A stretch of DNA of 5,563 nucleotides from JACRBK01 sp964427955 (GTDB lineage Bacteria; Chloroflexota; Anaerolineae; Aggregatilineales; Aggregatilineaceae), in the NCBI GenBank assembly GCA_964427955.1, contig CAYRWY010000399.1, forward strand, positions 1 to 5,563. Reading direction: 5' to 3'. The position numbers and the translations under genes are program-made. Numbering within the stretch: position 1 is the first letter of the stretch; every line of letters begins with the position of its first letter. Below are positions 1 through 5,166 of the stretch, piece after piece. Under the pieces are notes generated by a model. That model did no database searches and had not been told where the DNA came from. It saw only the letters and a program-made list of their open reading frames with translations.

Positions 1-20
1 AATTCATGAATTGCCCCTAC
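1..20. repeat. Truncated palindromic repeat element (right half)
   Basis: Bases 1-12 are a perfect palindrome, AATTCATGAATT, followed by GCCCCTAC. If the pattern is symmetric, the complete element would begin outside the window with GTAGGGGC, giving a 28-bp palindrome of which only the right 20 bases are seen. From memory, palindromes of this GTAGGGGC...GCCCCTAC style are dispersed in many environmental bacterial genomes as intergenic elements; I cannot check this here. It lies downstream of ctaB and could form a hairpin at the 3' end of that transcript. Confidence 0.45.
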
Positions 21-113
21 AGAAAAATGATCCCGACTTTGATATTTTTGCGGCCCGCCCACCCCTGACCTAGAAGGAGATCGGCGCGCCGCGGAGGCTG
101 TTCAAACGGTTTC

Positions 114-1016
114 TTAGATCACGGTCGTGACACAGATCGCGAGCAGCACCAGGCTGAGGTACAGGTTCGAGACTTTGAACACGCTCATGGCGCGCGGGCC
201 GGTATACTGCGTGATCAGCCGCGCCGATCCGGCTACCAGCCAGATCGTCGCCGCTCCCACCGGGATCAGGTACGCCCAGCCCAGCGTCTCATGCGTCGCC
301 AGCAGCACGCCGAACGCCCCGGTCGCGACGGCGTGGACCATCATCCAGAACACCGCCCGGCGGGGTGAGGCCACTACCGGCAGCATCGGCACGCCCGCGC
401 GGGCATAATCAGCGCGATAGGCCAGCGCCAGGCTCCAGAAATGCATGGGCGACCAGGTGAACAGCAGCAGCGACAGCAGGATCACACCCGAATCGGTCCA
501 GTGGCCGACCGCCGCGCCACCGCTCAACACCGCGGCGCTGCCCGCCGCCCCACCGATTACGACGTTCCACACGCTGCGCGGCTTGAGCCAGATCGTGTAA
601 ATCCCGACGTAGATGAACGCCCCGACCGCCAGCCAGATCGCCAGCGCCACATGGCCCGCCGCCAGCGCGATCCCGCTCGCCAGGATGACCATGCCGCTGG
701 CCGTGACCAGCACCGCGCGAGCCGAATAGCGCCCCGTCACCAGGGGGCGGCGGCGCGTCCGTTTCATCGCGCCGTCTTTGTTCCGTTCCAGGTATTGGTT
801 GAGAGCCGACGCGCCCGACGCGGACAGCGTCCCGGTCACCATCAACAGCGCCAGTTCGCCCCAGGTGGGGGCGCCCGCGCTGCCCAACATCGCGCCGCCC
901 AACGCCGCCATCAACAGCAGCATTACGACGCGCAGCTTGAACAACACCACCAGCGCGCCCAGCGTGCTGGTCCGCTCCGTTTCACGAACGGAGCCGATCA
1001 CCTCAGCAGTGGTCAT
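114..1016 (-). CDS. ctaB: Protoheme IX farnesyltransferase (heme O synthase)
   Basis: This integral membrane prenyltransferase of the UbiA superfamily attaches a farnesyl group to protoheme to make heme O, a cofactor precursor for heme-copper terminal oxidases. The 300-residue length is normal for CtaB/CyoE. The first prenyl-diphosphate/Mg motif lies at residues 73-94 (N73, E77, N79, D81, M84, R86, T87, R89, P91, L92). A second conserved block is YTIWLKP (140-146) with NVVIGGAAG (151-159), and a third is WSPMHFW (188-194) with DYARAGVPMLPVV (203-215). Hydrophobic stretches throughout fit about eight or nine membrane helices. The ATG at 1014-1016 is supported by a GAGGA ribosome site 6 nt upstream (complement of 1023-1027). 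In place of the usual three aspartates of motif 1 it has E77/N79/D81, and the usual Pro-Pro after the second block is absent. No cox or ctaA gene lies beside it here. The family call is firm; the exact product (heme O) is inferred. Confidence 0.93.
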   Translation of the reverse strand: MTTAEVIGSVRETERTSTLGALVVLFKLRVVMLLLMAALGGAMLGSAGAPTWGELALLMVTGTLSASGASALNQYLERNKDGAMKRTRRRPLVTGRYSARAVLVTASGMVILASGIALAAGHVALAIWLAVGAFIYVGIYTIWLKPRSVWNVVIGGAAGSAAVLSGGAAVGHWTDSGVILLSLLLFTWSPMHFWSLALAYRADYARAGVPMLPVVASPRRAVFWMMVHAVATGAFGVLLATHETLGWAYLIPVGAATIWLVAGSARLITQYTGPRAMSVFKVSNLYLSLVLLAICVTTVI

Positions 1017-1052
1017 GGTTTATCCTCAAAGCGTGTTCCAGATTTCACCAAG

Positions 1053-1058
1053 ATTATA
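1053..1058 (-). promoter_or_regulatory. Candidate -10 element for ctaB
   Basis: Read on the minus strand this is a perfect TATAAT, about 36 nt upstream of the ctaB start codon. The DNA beyond it (1081-1116) is strikingly AT-rich for this GC-rich region. No good -35 hexamer lies 16-18 nt upstream, so the promoter call rests on the -10 and its placement only. It would let ctaB be transcribed apart from the upstream receiver gene. Confidence 0.35.
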
Positions 1059-1116
1059 AACACAACCCGCCGCTGATGGCGCATTTTTTATGATATTCTT
1101 TTATGTTATTTCAAAA

Positions 1117-1488
1117 TCAGGAAAGTTCCGCCAGGTGACGCTTCACCAGCTCCAGGAGCGGCCTGATCCCGGCCTGCTTCTGCTGGTAGTCGGTAAACCC
1201 GGCCTCCAGGTACGTCTCGCGCTGGTATTTTTCCGCGTAGGCAGTCAGGGCGACGATGGGTGTCTGCGCGCAGACCGCTATCGCCCGCAGGCGGCGGGCC
1301 GTATCCAGCCCGTCCAACCCAGGCATCTGCACATCCACCAGAATCAGGTCGAGCTGGCCCGCTTCGGCGGCCTTGAGTCCGGCTTCGCCGTCCCCGGCGA
1401 TGACGAGATCATAACCATGCGTACCCAGCACTTTTTTGACGAGCCGCTGATCGTTCGGATTATCTTCGATATACAGGATGCGCTTCAT
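1117..1488 (-). CDS. Single-domain response regulator (CheY-like receiver)
   Basis: The 123-residue protein is one receiver (REC) domain with no output domain. Such proteins take a phosphoryl group from a histidine kinase and pass the signal on by protein contact. The acidic pocket is E8/D9, the phospho-acceptor is D52 within LILVDVQMPGLDG, the switch Thr is T82 in ALTAY, and the conserved Lys is K104. K104 is followed by Gln rather than the usual Pro, a small departure from the KP signature. The ATG at 1486-1488 is chosen over an in-frame GTG at 1507-1509 because the receiver fold begins directly with MKRILYIEDN and an AGAGGG site sits 5 nt upstream. No histidine kinase or other two-component partner is in the window. 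It lies upstream of ctaB on the same strand, 100 bp away, with an AT-rich gap between, so a shared transcript is possible but unproven. Its partner and pathway are unknown. Confidence 0.92.
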   Translation of the reverse strand: MKRILYIEDNPNDQRLVKKVLGTHGYDLVIAGDGEAGLKAAEAGQLDLILVDVQMPGLDGLDTARRLRAIAVCAQTPIVALTAYAEKYQRETYLEAGFTDYQQKQAGIRPLLELVKRHLAELS

Positions 1489-1493
1489 CCAGA

Positions 1494-1499
1494 CCCTCT
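1494..1499 (-). promoter_or_regulatory. Ribosome binding site deciding the receiver gene start
   Basis: On the minus strand this reads AGAGGG and lies 5 nt before the ATG at 1486-1488. It favours that ATG over the GTG seven codons upstream. Confidence 0.6.
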
Positions 1500-1571
1500 G
1501 TGCGTGCACTCCCGTCCCACCCTAAAAACATCATAACACGAAACCGGGCTTGAGCGATAACGCAACTTTTA

Positions 1572-1584
1572 TACAAGTGTTGTA
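1572..1584. promoter_or_regulatory. Palindromic operator-like site in divergent promoter region
   Basis: TACAA-GTG-TTGTA is a perfect 5-bp inverted repeat with a 3-bp spacer. It lies in the 141-bp gap between the divergent receiver gene (start 1488) and the DUF2892 gene (start 1630), where promoters for both must sit. A weak promoter for the rightward gene could be TTGTAC (1580-1585) and TATCCT (1604-1609) with an 18-bp spacer, in which case the palindrome would overlap the -35 element. On the minus strand, TATGAT (complement of 1530-1535) is a possible -10 for the receiver gene. The symmetry suggests a dimeric regulator site, but no regulator gene is in view and the half-sites are short. Confidence 0.35.
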
Positions 1585-1629
1585 CTCTAATAGTCAGTGG
1601 AAGTATCCTAGCATCAGGAGATAGGTCAC

Positions 1630-1860
1630 ATGGACGCGGCATTCAAGTTTCTTGCCAGCATGAATGGTCGGATCGCACGCATCGTCGCGGGCGCGATTCT
1701 GGTAGTGCTGGGGATCATCCTCGGCGGGGCCGGGTGGATTCTGGCGCTCGTCGGGCTGGTCCCGGTCGCGGCAGGCGTCTTCGATTTCTGTGTCTTCGCG
1801 CCGCTGTTCGGTCACGCCTTCAAGGGCGACGATCTGCGGAAAGAACTGAGCGGGAAGTAA
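1630..1860 (+). CDS. Small two-helix inner membrane protein, DUF2892 (YgaP-TM-like)
   Basis: The protein has 76 residues and resembles the DUF2892 family, whose members occur alone or as the membrane part of rhodanese proteins such as YgaP; the role of stand-alone members is not established. The N-terminal MNGRIARIVAGAILVVLG (11-28) matches the family's Asn...Arg...Gly opening. Two membrane segments are visible at about 17-33 and 35-55, joined by a Gly-rich turn (GGAGW). The segment FCVFAPLFG (53-61) carries the single Cys54 at the place where family members often have a CPLY-type motif. The C-terminal tail is short, charged and probably cytoplasmic. The start is supported by AGGAG at 1616-1620, 9 nt before the ATG. 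It stands alone on this strand, divergent from the receiver gene and ended by a hairpin at 1891-1924. Confidence 0.85.
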   Translation: MDAAFKFLASMNGRIARIVAGAILVVLGIILGGAGWILALVGLVPVAAGVFDFCVFAPLFGHAFKGDDLRKELSGK

Positions 1861-1890
1861 CGACCCGCTCGCCCTCTAAACCTCGTGTGA

Positions 1891-1924
1891 TCCCCTCTCC
1901 CGTGCTGCGGTATAGGAGAGGGGA
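1891..1924. terminator. Bidirectional terminator-like hairpin between convergent genes
   Basis: TCCCCTCTCC (1891-1900) pairs perfectly with GGAGAGGGGA (1915-1924) around a 14-nt loop, forming a 10-bp stem. It begins 31 nt after the stop of the DUF2892 gene and ends 11 nt before the stop of the convergent methyltransferase gene, the expected place for a shared terminator. Neither side has a true T-run (only CATCCTTT on the right), so it may stall, terminate weakly or protect 3' ends. Confidence 0.55.
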
Positions 1925-1935
1925 CATCCTTTCCG

Positions 1936-2691
1936 CTAGTTCGACGGCTTGCGGGCGGTGACGATGATGCGGCGCGCCTCCGGGGCCAGCGGCTCCCCCG
2001 CGCCATCGGTGCAGCGGAGATCGACCACCCCCACGCCGCCGAGCAGATCGCAAATCTCCGCCGGGCGGTACATCCGGATCGAAAACGGCTTGTCCTTGCG
2101 CTGGCCGTGGCGCACGACGATGCGCTGGTTGTGAAAGCGCGACGTCGCCGCGTCGAAGTGGAGGCGGTTGATCATCAAATCGCCGCCCTTGTCGATCACG
2201 CTGCACTGCGGCGGGTCCAACGCGATCACGTCCCGGTTGGGCAGATCGATCCCCAACATCCCGCCGGGCTTCAAGGCGCGCGCCATGTGGGCCAGCACGC
2301 GGACGTTTTCCGCGTCATCGAAGTAGCCGAAGCTGGTGAAGAACAGCAGCACCCGGTCGAATTCTCCGTCGAAGGCAATCTCGCGCATGTCGCCCTGGCG
2401 GTAGTCCACGTTCACGCCCCACGCGGCGGCCTGCTGGCGAGCGAGATCGAGGAAGCCGGGCATCCAGTCCACGCCGGTCACCGTATGGCCGAGACGGGCC
2501 AGCCGGTTGGCGTGCCGCCCGAAGCCGCAGGCGAGATCGAGGATCTTCAGCGGCGTAGCCAGGTCGAGCAGCCGCACCAGCAGCGCGACCTCCGCCTCGG
2601 ATCGTTCGTCGGTGAGATCGTCCTCGTAGAAGTACAGGTAATCGTCCACCTCGAACACGGCGTCCAGGTCGAACGGCGCTTCAGTGGTCAT
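1936..2691 (-). CDS. Class I SAM-dependent methyltransferase, substrate unknown
   Basis: This 251-residue soluble protein has a Rossmann-type S-adenosylmethionine binding fold. Motif I is LDLACGFGRH (51-60), with the acidic residue ending strand 2 at D75 in VTGVDWMPG. The adenine-side motif is YRQGDMREI (97-105), followed by the strand-4 motif FDRVLLFFTSFGYF (111-124) and the KPGG turn (141-144) before GIDLPNRD. The N-terminal part (about 1-45) is acidic with aromatic residues and may cover the active site, and the C-terminal part (about 160-251) is a beta-rich section with RMYRPAEICDLLGGVGV (206-222), common in Methyltransf_25/11-type enzymes. The ATG is backed by a strong GAGGAGG site 5 nt upstream. 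The substrate cannot be read from sequence. The arginase-like gene lies upstream on the same strand, separated by a 121-bp inverted repeat that leaves little room for an independent promoter. Confidence 0.9.
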   Translation of the reverse strand: MTTEAPFDLDAVFEVDDYLYFYEDDLTDERSEAEVALLVRLLDLATPLKILDLACGFGRHANRLARLGHTVTGVDWMPGFLDLARQQAAAWGVNVDYRQGDMREIAFDGEFDRVLLFFTSFGYFDDAENVRVLAHMARALKPGGMLGIDLPNRDVIALDPPQCSVIDKGGDLMINRLHFDAATSRFHNQRIVVRHGQRKDKPFSIRMYRPAEICDLLGGVGVVDLRCTDGAGEPLAPEARRIIVTARKPSN

Positions 2692-2718
2692 ACACCCTCC
2701 TCAAGCTAAGAACATTTT

Positions 2719-2839
2719 AACGCAGAGATCGCAGAGCGCGCGGAGGGAGAAATCAGGAAAAAGAGAGAAAAACGAGGCGCTCAGGCTGCTTTTTCTCTCT
2801 TATCCCTATCTGCTCTGCGTTCTCCGCGGTCTCTGCGTT
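2719..2839. repeat. Long imperfect inverted repeat made of 9-bp GCAGAG units
   Basis: The right end is three consecutive 9-mers: CTCTGCGTT (2813-2821), CTCCGCGGT (2822-2830), CTCTGCGTT (2831-2839). The left end mirrors them with AACGCAGAG (2719-2727), ATCGCAGAG (2728-2736) and CGCGCGGAG (2737-2745). The outer stem AACGCAGAGA / TCTCTGCGTT (2719-2728 / 2830-2839) and the inner stem AAGAGAGAAAAA / TTTTTCTCTCTT (2761-2772 / 2790-2801) pair perfectly, with imperfect pairing between and a 17-nt loop (2773-2789). The whole could fold as one long hairpin. It fills almost all of the 161 bp between the arginase-like stop codon and the methyltransferase ribosome site. No coding content is supported. It may be a non-autonomous mobile or REP-type element, and could act as a processing or attenuation site. 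From memory, similar GCAGAG-unit repeats are dispersed in other environmental bacteria. Confidence 0.75.
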
Positions 2840-2852
2840 GAATCGTTTTTCC

Positions 2853-3659
2853 TTATGCTTCGCGCTCGCGCAGGCCCGCCACCAGGGCACGTGCTACGGT
2901 AAGAGCCGCGGTCAGCGGGCGGTCATCCACCGCGCGCGATCCGTTCCACAGCGCGAACAGCGCCCCGATCACCTGACCCTCCCGCGCGACACGCCGCACC
3001 GCCGCCGCCACGTCGTCCAGCGGCGCCCCGCCCGGCGTGGGATAGCCCATCGCGGGCATGTCCGCCGGATCGATCACGTCCAGATCGACGTGCAGGTACA
3101 GCGGGATCGCGGGCAGCGGCGCAGTGAGCAGATCGTGCAGATCGCGCAGGTGGCGCACCCGGCTGCCGCGCAGGGTCGCCGCCTCGCCGGGGTCCAGATC
3201 GCGCGCATCCGTCAGGATGAAGTCGCTCTCGTCCAGGGGCGCGAGTCCCACGCCGCGCAGGTACTGCTGATCGCCACGCCCGGCCAGCATCGCCAGCGGC
3301 ATCCCGCCGACGAAGCCGCTCGGCGAAGTTTCCGGCGTGTTGAAATCGCCGTGCGCATCCAGCCAGATCACGCCCAACTCTTCACCGTTCAGCAGACCGC
3401 CGACCGCGCCCAGCGCGATGGTACAGTCCGAAGCGAAGATCAGCGGGAAGCTGTCCGCACCGGATCGGATCGCCTGCACCACGGCCCGGTTGACTGCCGT
3501 GATCGGATCGGGTGCGCTGGCGTAGTCGGGCAGCACGTCGATCCAGGCCGCGTTCAGCTCCCGCGCGAAGCCGCTGGCGCGCACCGCGGCGACGTCGGTC
3601 CGCTCCTCGCGCGACAATCCCAGAAAATAGGGGGCACCGATACAGACCAAGGGAGGCAT
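2853..3659 (-). CDS. Ureohydrolase-fold (arginase/agmatinase family) protein with altered active site
   Basis: The 268-residue length and several motifs place it in the arginase/agmatinase/formiminoglutamase family of dimanganese hydrolases. Visible motifs are WLDAHGDFNTPETSPSG (99-115), holding metal ligands D101, H103 and D105 plus N107, and HVDLDVIDPADMPA (190-203), holding D192 and D194. However, the first metal motif, normally GGDHS, is ASDCT (76-80), so the His ligand of one Mn site is Cys79. The usual HGMPLA is GGMPLA (118-123), losing the His that acts in proton transfer. The late MEVNP-type block reads ALWNG (236-240), losing the Glu that binds the guanidinium. A true arginase is therefore doubtful; it may belong to a divergent clade with another substrate. 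The ATG at 3657-3659 is preferred over a TTG seven codons upstream because AGGAG lies 6 nt before it. It is divergent from the SH3b gene and may be co-transcribed with the methyltransferase downstream. Confidence 0.87.
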   Translation of the reverse strand: MPPLVCIGAPYFLGLSREERTDVAAVRASGFARELNAAWIDVLPDYASAPDPITAVNRAVVQAIRSGADSFPLIFASDCTIALGAVGGLLNGEELGVIWLDAHGDFNTPETSPSGFVGGMPLAMLAGRGDQQYLRGVGLAPLDESDFILTDARDLDPGEAATLRGSRVRHLRDLHDLLTAPLPAIPLYLHVDLDVIDPADMPAMGYPTPGGAPLDDVAAAVRRVAREGQVIGALFALWNGSRAVDDRPLTAALTVARALVAGLREREA

Positions 3660-3705
3660 GATATACTCCTGCTGATACAATGCATGATTAAGAGAGGTTC
3701 GGTAG
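3660..3705. promoter_or_regulatory. 46-bp divergent intergenic region
   Basis: The ribosome sites of both flanking genes lie here: AGGAG for the leftward gene (complement of 3666-3670, 6 nt from its ATG) and AGAGAGG for the rightward gene (3691-3697, 8 nt from its GTG). That leaves about 20 bp, so at least one promoter must overlap the opposing gene. I see no clear -35/-10 pair within the gap itself. TATACAAT at 3725-3732, just inside the rightward gene, looks like a -10 but would lie downstream of the chosen start. Confidence 0.4.
3691..3697 (+). promoter_or_regulatory. Ribosome binding site supporting a GTG start
   Basis: AGAGAGG lies 8 nt before the GTG at 3706-3708. The ATG at 3684 is in another frame and gives only a ten-codon peptide, so the GTG is preferred for the SH3b/Excalibur gene. 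Confidence 0.5.
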
Positions 3706-4434
3706 GTGTCTACTAAGCTGCGTAGTATACAATATTTGAGACGTGCCGGGCTGATCGTCGCGATCCTGATCGTACTGGGGATCGGGGTCTATGCGTCGGT
3801 ACAGATCGCGGGGCAATCCTCCGACGATCACACCACCGGGGTACAGGACGCCCAACGCACGGCCACGGCGCTGGCCTACCTGCTCGCGCCAGCGACGACG
3901 GTCGCTCCGACCGACACCGTGACAGCACGGCCCACCCAAACCCCGATCCCGACCTGGACCCTGGCAGCGGAGGCGAATGCCACCCCAACGCTGACAGCGG
4001 TCCCGGTCACCGATACGCCGGATACGACCTACTTCGCCACGACCGGCGTGAATCTGCGCCCCTGCCCCTGGGCCACCGATGCGTGCGCTCCCCAGGCGGA
4101 ACTGGCCGCCGGGGATCGGGCGCGTGTGACCGGGGTGACCTGGGGCGAGTCCATCGGCGGCTCCGCGCTGTGGTACCAGATCATGCATCGCGGCACGACG
4201 TTATACGCGCACAGTTCGGTACTTTCCGACAAGGCACCGGTCCAGGCCGCGCCCGTCGTCCCGACTTCGGCCCCGGTGGTGAACAGCGATCCGTTTGGCT
4301 GCAACGGGATCAACGATCTCGACTGCCGCGATTTCAACGCGTTGGGGGTGAATGCCAACGCCCACCTGGCGCAGTGCGGCGACGAAGATCATCTGGACGG
4401 CGATGGCGATGGGCGCGCGTGCGAGAACTGGTGA
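3706..4434 (+). CDS. Membrane-anchored extracellular protein with SH3-like and Excalibur domains
   Basis: The 242-residue protein starts with a short basic segment and one hydrophobic helix (about 14-35, AGLIVAILIVLGIGVYASVQIAG), either a signal anchor or an uncleaved signal peptide. A Thr/Pro/Ala-rich linker (about 50-106, such as TARPTQTPIPT) follows. Residues 108-177 look like a bacterial SH3 (SH3b) domain: TTGVNLRPCP, a GDRARVTGVTW strand, LWYQIMHRGTTLYAHSSVLS, with Cys120 and Cys127 as a possible disulfide. A second short linker (178-196) leads to a C-terminal Excalibur module (199-240) with four Cys (199, 207, 224, 239) and the calcium-loop signature DGDGDGRACE (231-240). SH3b domains usually bind cell-wall or surface ligands, and Excalibur is a predicted Ca-binding module, so an outside-facing surface role is likely. 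No catalytic domain is seen. The start is a GTG with AGAGAGG 8 nt upstream. Confidence 0.87.
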   Translation: MSTKLRSIQYLRRAGLIVAILIVLGIGVYASVQIAGQSSDDHTTGVQDAQRTATALAYLLAPATTVAPTDTVTARPTQTPIPTWTLAAEANATPTLTAVPVTDTPDTTYFATTGVNLRPCPWATDACAPQAELAAGDRARVTGVTWGESIGGSALWYQIMHRGTTLYAHSSVLSDKAPVQAAPVVPTSAPVVNSDPFGCNGINDLDCRDFNALGVNANAHLAQCGDEDHLDGDGDGRACENW

Positions 4435-4449
4435 AAAGCATCCGCACGG

Positions 4450-4458
4450 AACGCAGAG
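4450..4458 (+). repeat. Lone copy of the 9-bp repeat unit overlapping a ribosome site
   Basis: AACGCAGAG here is identical to the terminal unit of the inverted repeat at 2719-2727. It runs into GAGAGG (4456-4461), which sits 6 nt before the ATG at 4468 and probably serves as the ribosome site of the next gene. One 9-mer match could be chance, but it falls exactly where base composition changes between the GC-rich upstream gene and the AT-richer downstream gene. Confidence 0.4.
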
Positions 4459-4467
4459 AGGTTTAGA

Positions 4468-5154
4468 ATGTCTGCTAGAGAAAAAACAGTAAAGGCCTTG
4501 TTTGGTACGCCAACGGGGATGTCACTAGCGGATTTGAGTGAAAATCTGGCTACAGCCTTGTCAGAGTTTTCACTGTCAAAATCTTCGACCGTGGAGTGCA
4601 AGCTACGCTTAGCTGACCTTATGAACTGTGCCGAAGGAGCTATCCCAGCACCAGACATCGGGCTGGATCTGCTTCCTGACGAGATCGATGCTGCCCAGCG
4701 TATGATCACCCTGGTTATCCTTGCGACTGAGCATGATGTCGTAACTCAAGACGGCGCTACCTTTCGCCCGGACCAGAACAAGCGCAGATTTGCCGATCAA
4801 CTGATCGAAATCTCACTGCTAGAGGATTTTTCTAGTCTGGCTTTACAGAGCAGCTACCTGATGCAGCTATGTATAAGTTTTGGCTCCGAAACTCCTGACA
4901 ACCTGAACTGCCTTGAACATATCGAGTACGGAGTTGTCGAAAAGAACGGTAAAAATGTGGCTGGACTAAAAATAAGAAACCGTTCTATTTTACTCTCTCA
5001 ACTATCAGCTCAGCTTGAAACACTCTCTCTACCTGAAAAAATCCGGTCAGAATATCCCACTGTGACTGAACTGGATTGGAAAATCGCGACTAACATCACC
5101 AGCCTTATTCTTTGCAGCCTGGAAAATGAGGCCAGCAAACAAGGACAGTCGTGA
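4468..5154 (+). CDS. Hypothetical protein, AT-richer than surroundings
   Basis: I do not recognise this 228-residue protein. It has no signal peptide, no clear membrane segment and no motif I can name. It is rich in Leu, Ser, Glu and Ala and looks mainly helical, with several amphipathic stretches (for example 76-88 and 107-132). Four Cys are scattered (43, 53, 133, 146, with one more near the C-terminus) without metal-site spacing. The reading frame is credible: it is uninterrupted, has an ATG with GAGAGG 6 nt upstream, and the opposite frames hold only short ORFs. Hand counts give 23/60 G+C at 4921-4980 and again at 4981-5040, against 48/60 at 3001-3060, so codon use is unlike that of the neighbours. 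It begins 33 bp after the SH3b/Excalibur gene on the same strand and ends 12 bp from the convergent epimerase. Recent acquisition is a reasonable inference. Confidence 0.75.
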   Translation: MSAREKTVKALFGTPTGMSLADLSENLATALSEFSLSKSSTVECKLRLADLMNCAEGAIPAPDIGLDLLPDEIDAAQRMITLVILATEHDVVTQDGATFRPDQNKRRFADQLIEISLLEDFSSLALQSSYLMQLCISFGSETPDNLNCLEHIEYGVVEKNGKNVAGLKIRNRSILLSQLSAQLETLSLPEKIRSEYPTVTELDWKIATNITSLILCSLENEASKQGQS

Positions 5155-5166
5155 ATTATTCTGCTC

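Noticed and set aside
441..1076. A 211-codon plus-strand open frame across ctaB
   Set aside because: Arg/Gln/His-rich shadow of ctaB with no recognisable domain or ribosome site.
1061..1085. Weak hairpin CGCC/GGCG downstream of the receiver gene as a terminator
   Set aside because: The stem is only four or five base pairs and no T-run follows in the direction of transcription.
1090..1536. A 148-codon plus-strand open frame across the receiver gene
   Set aside because: Antisense to a clear receiver domain and without family motifs.
2107..2709. A 200-codon plus-strand open frame across the methyltransferase
   Set aside because: Antisense shadow; Val/His/Gln-rich composition, while the minus strand carries all the SAM-binding motifs.
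2813..2839. The three 9-bp units as a possible CRISPR array
   Set aside because: The units are directly adjacent with no spacers and far shorter than CRISPR repeats.
2838..3716. A 292-codon plus-strand open frame, longer than the arginase-like gene it overlaps
   Set aside because: Its translation is rich in Arg, Gln and His with no family motif, as expected for an antisense frame in GC-rich coding DNA; the minus strand shows clear ureohydrolase motifs and a ribosome site.
3688..4188. A 166-codon minus-strand open frame across the SH3b/Excalibur gene
   Set aside because: Gly/Arg-rich shadow; the plus strand has an anchor helix, linker and two domains in order.
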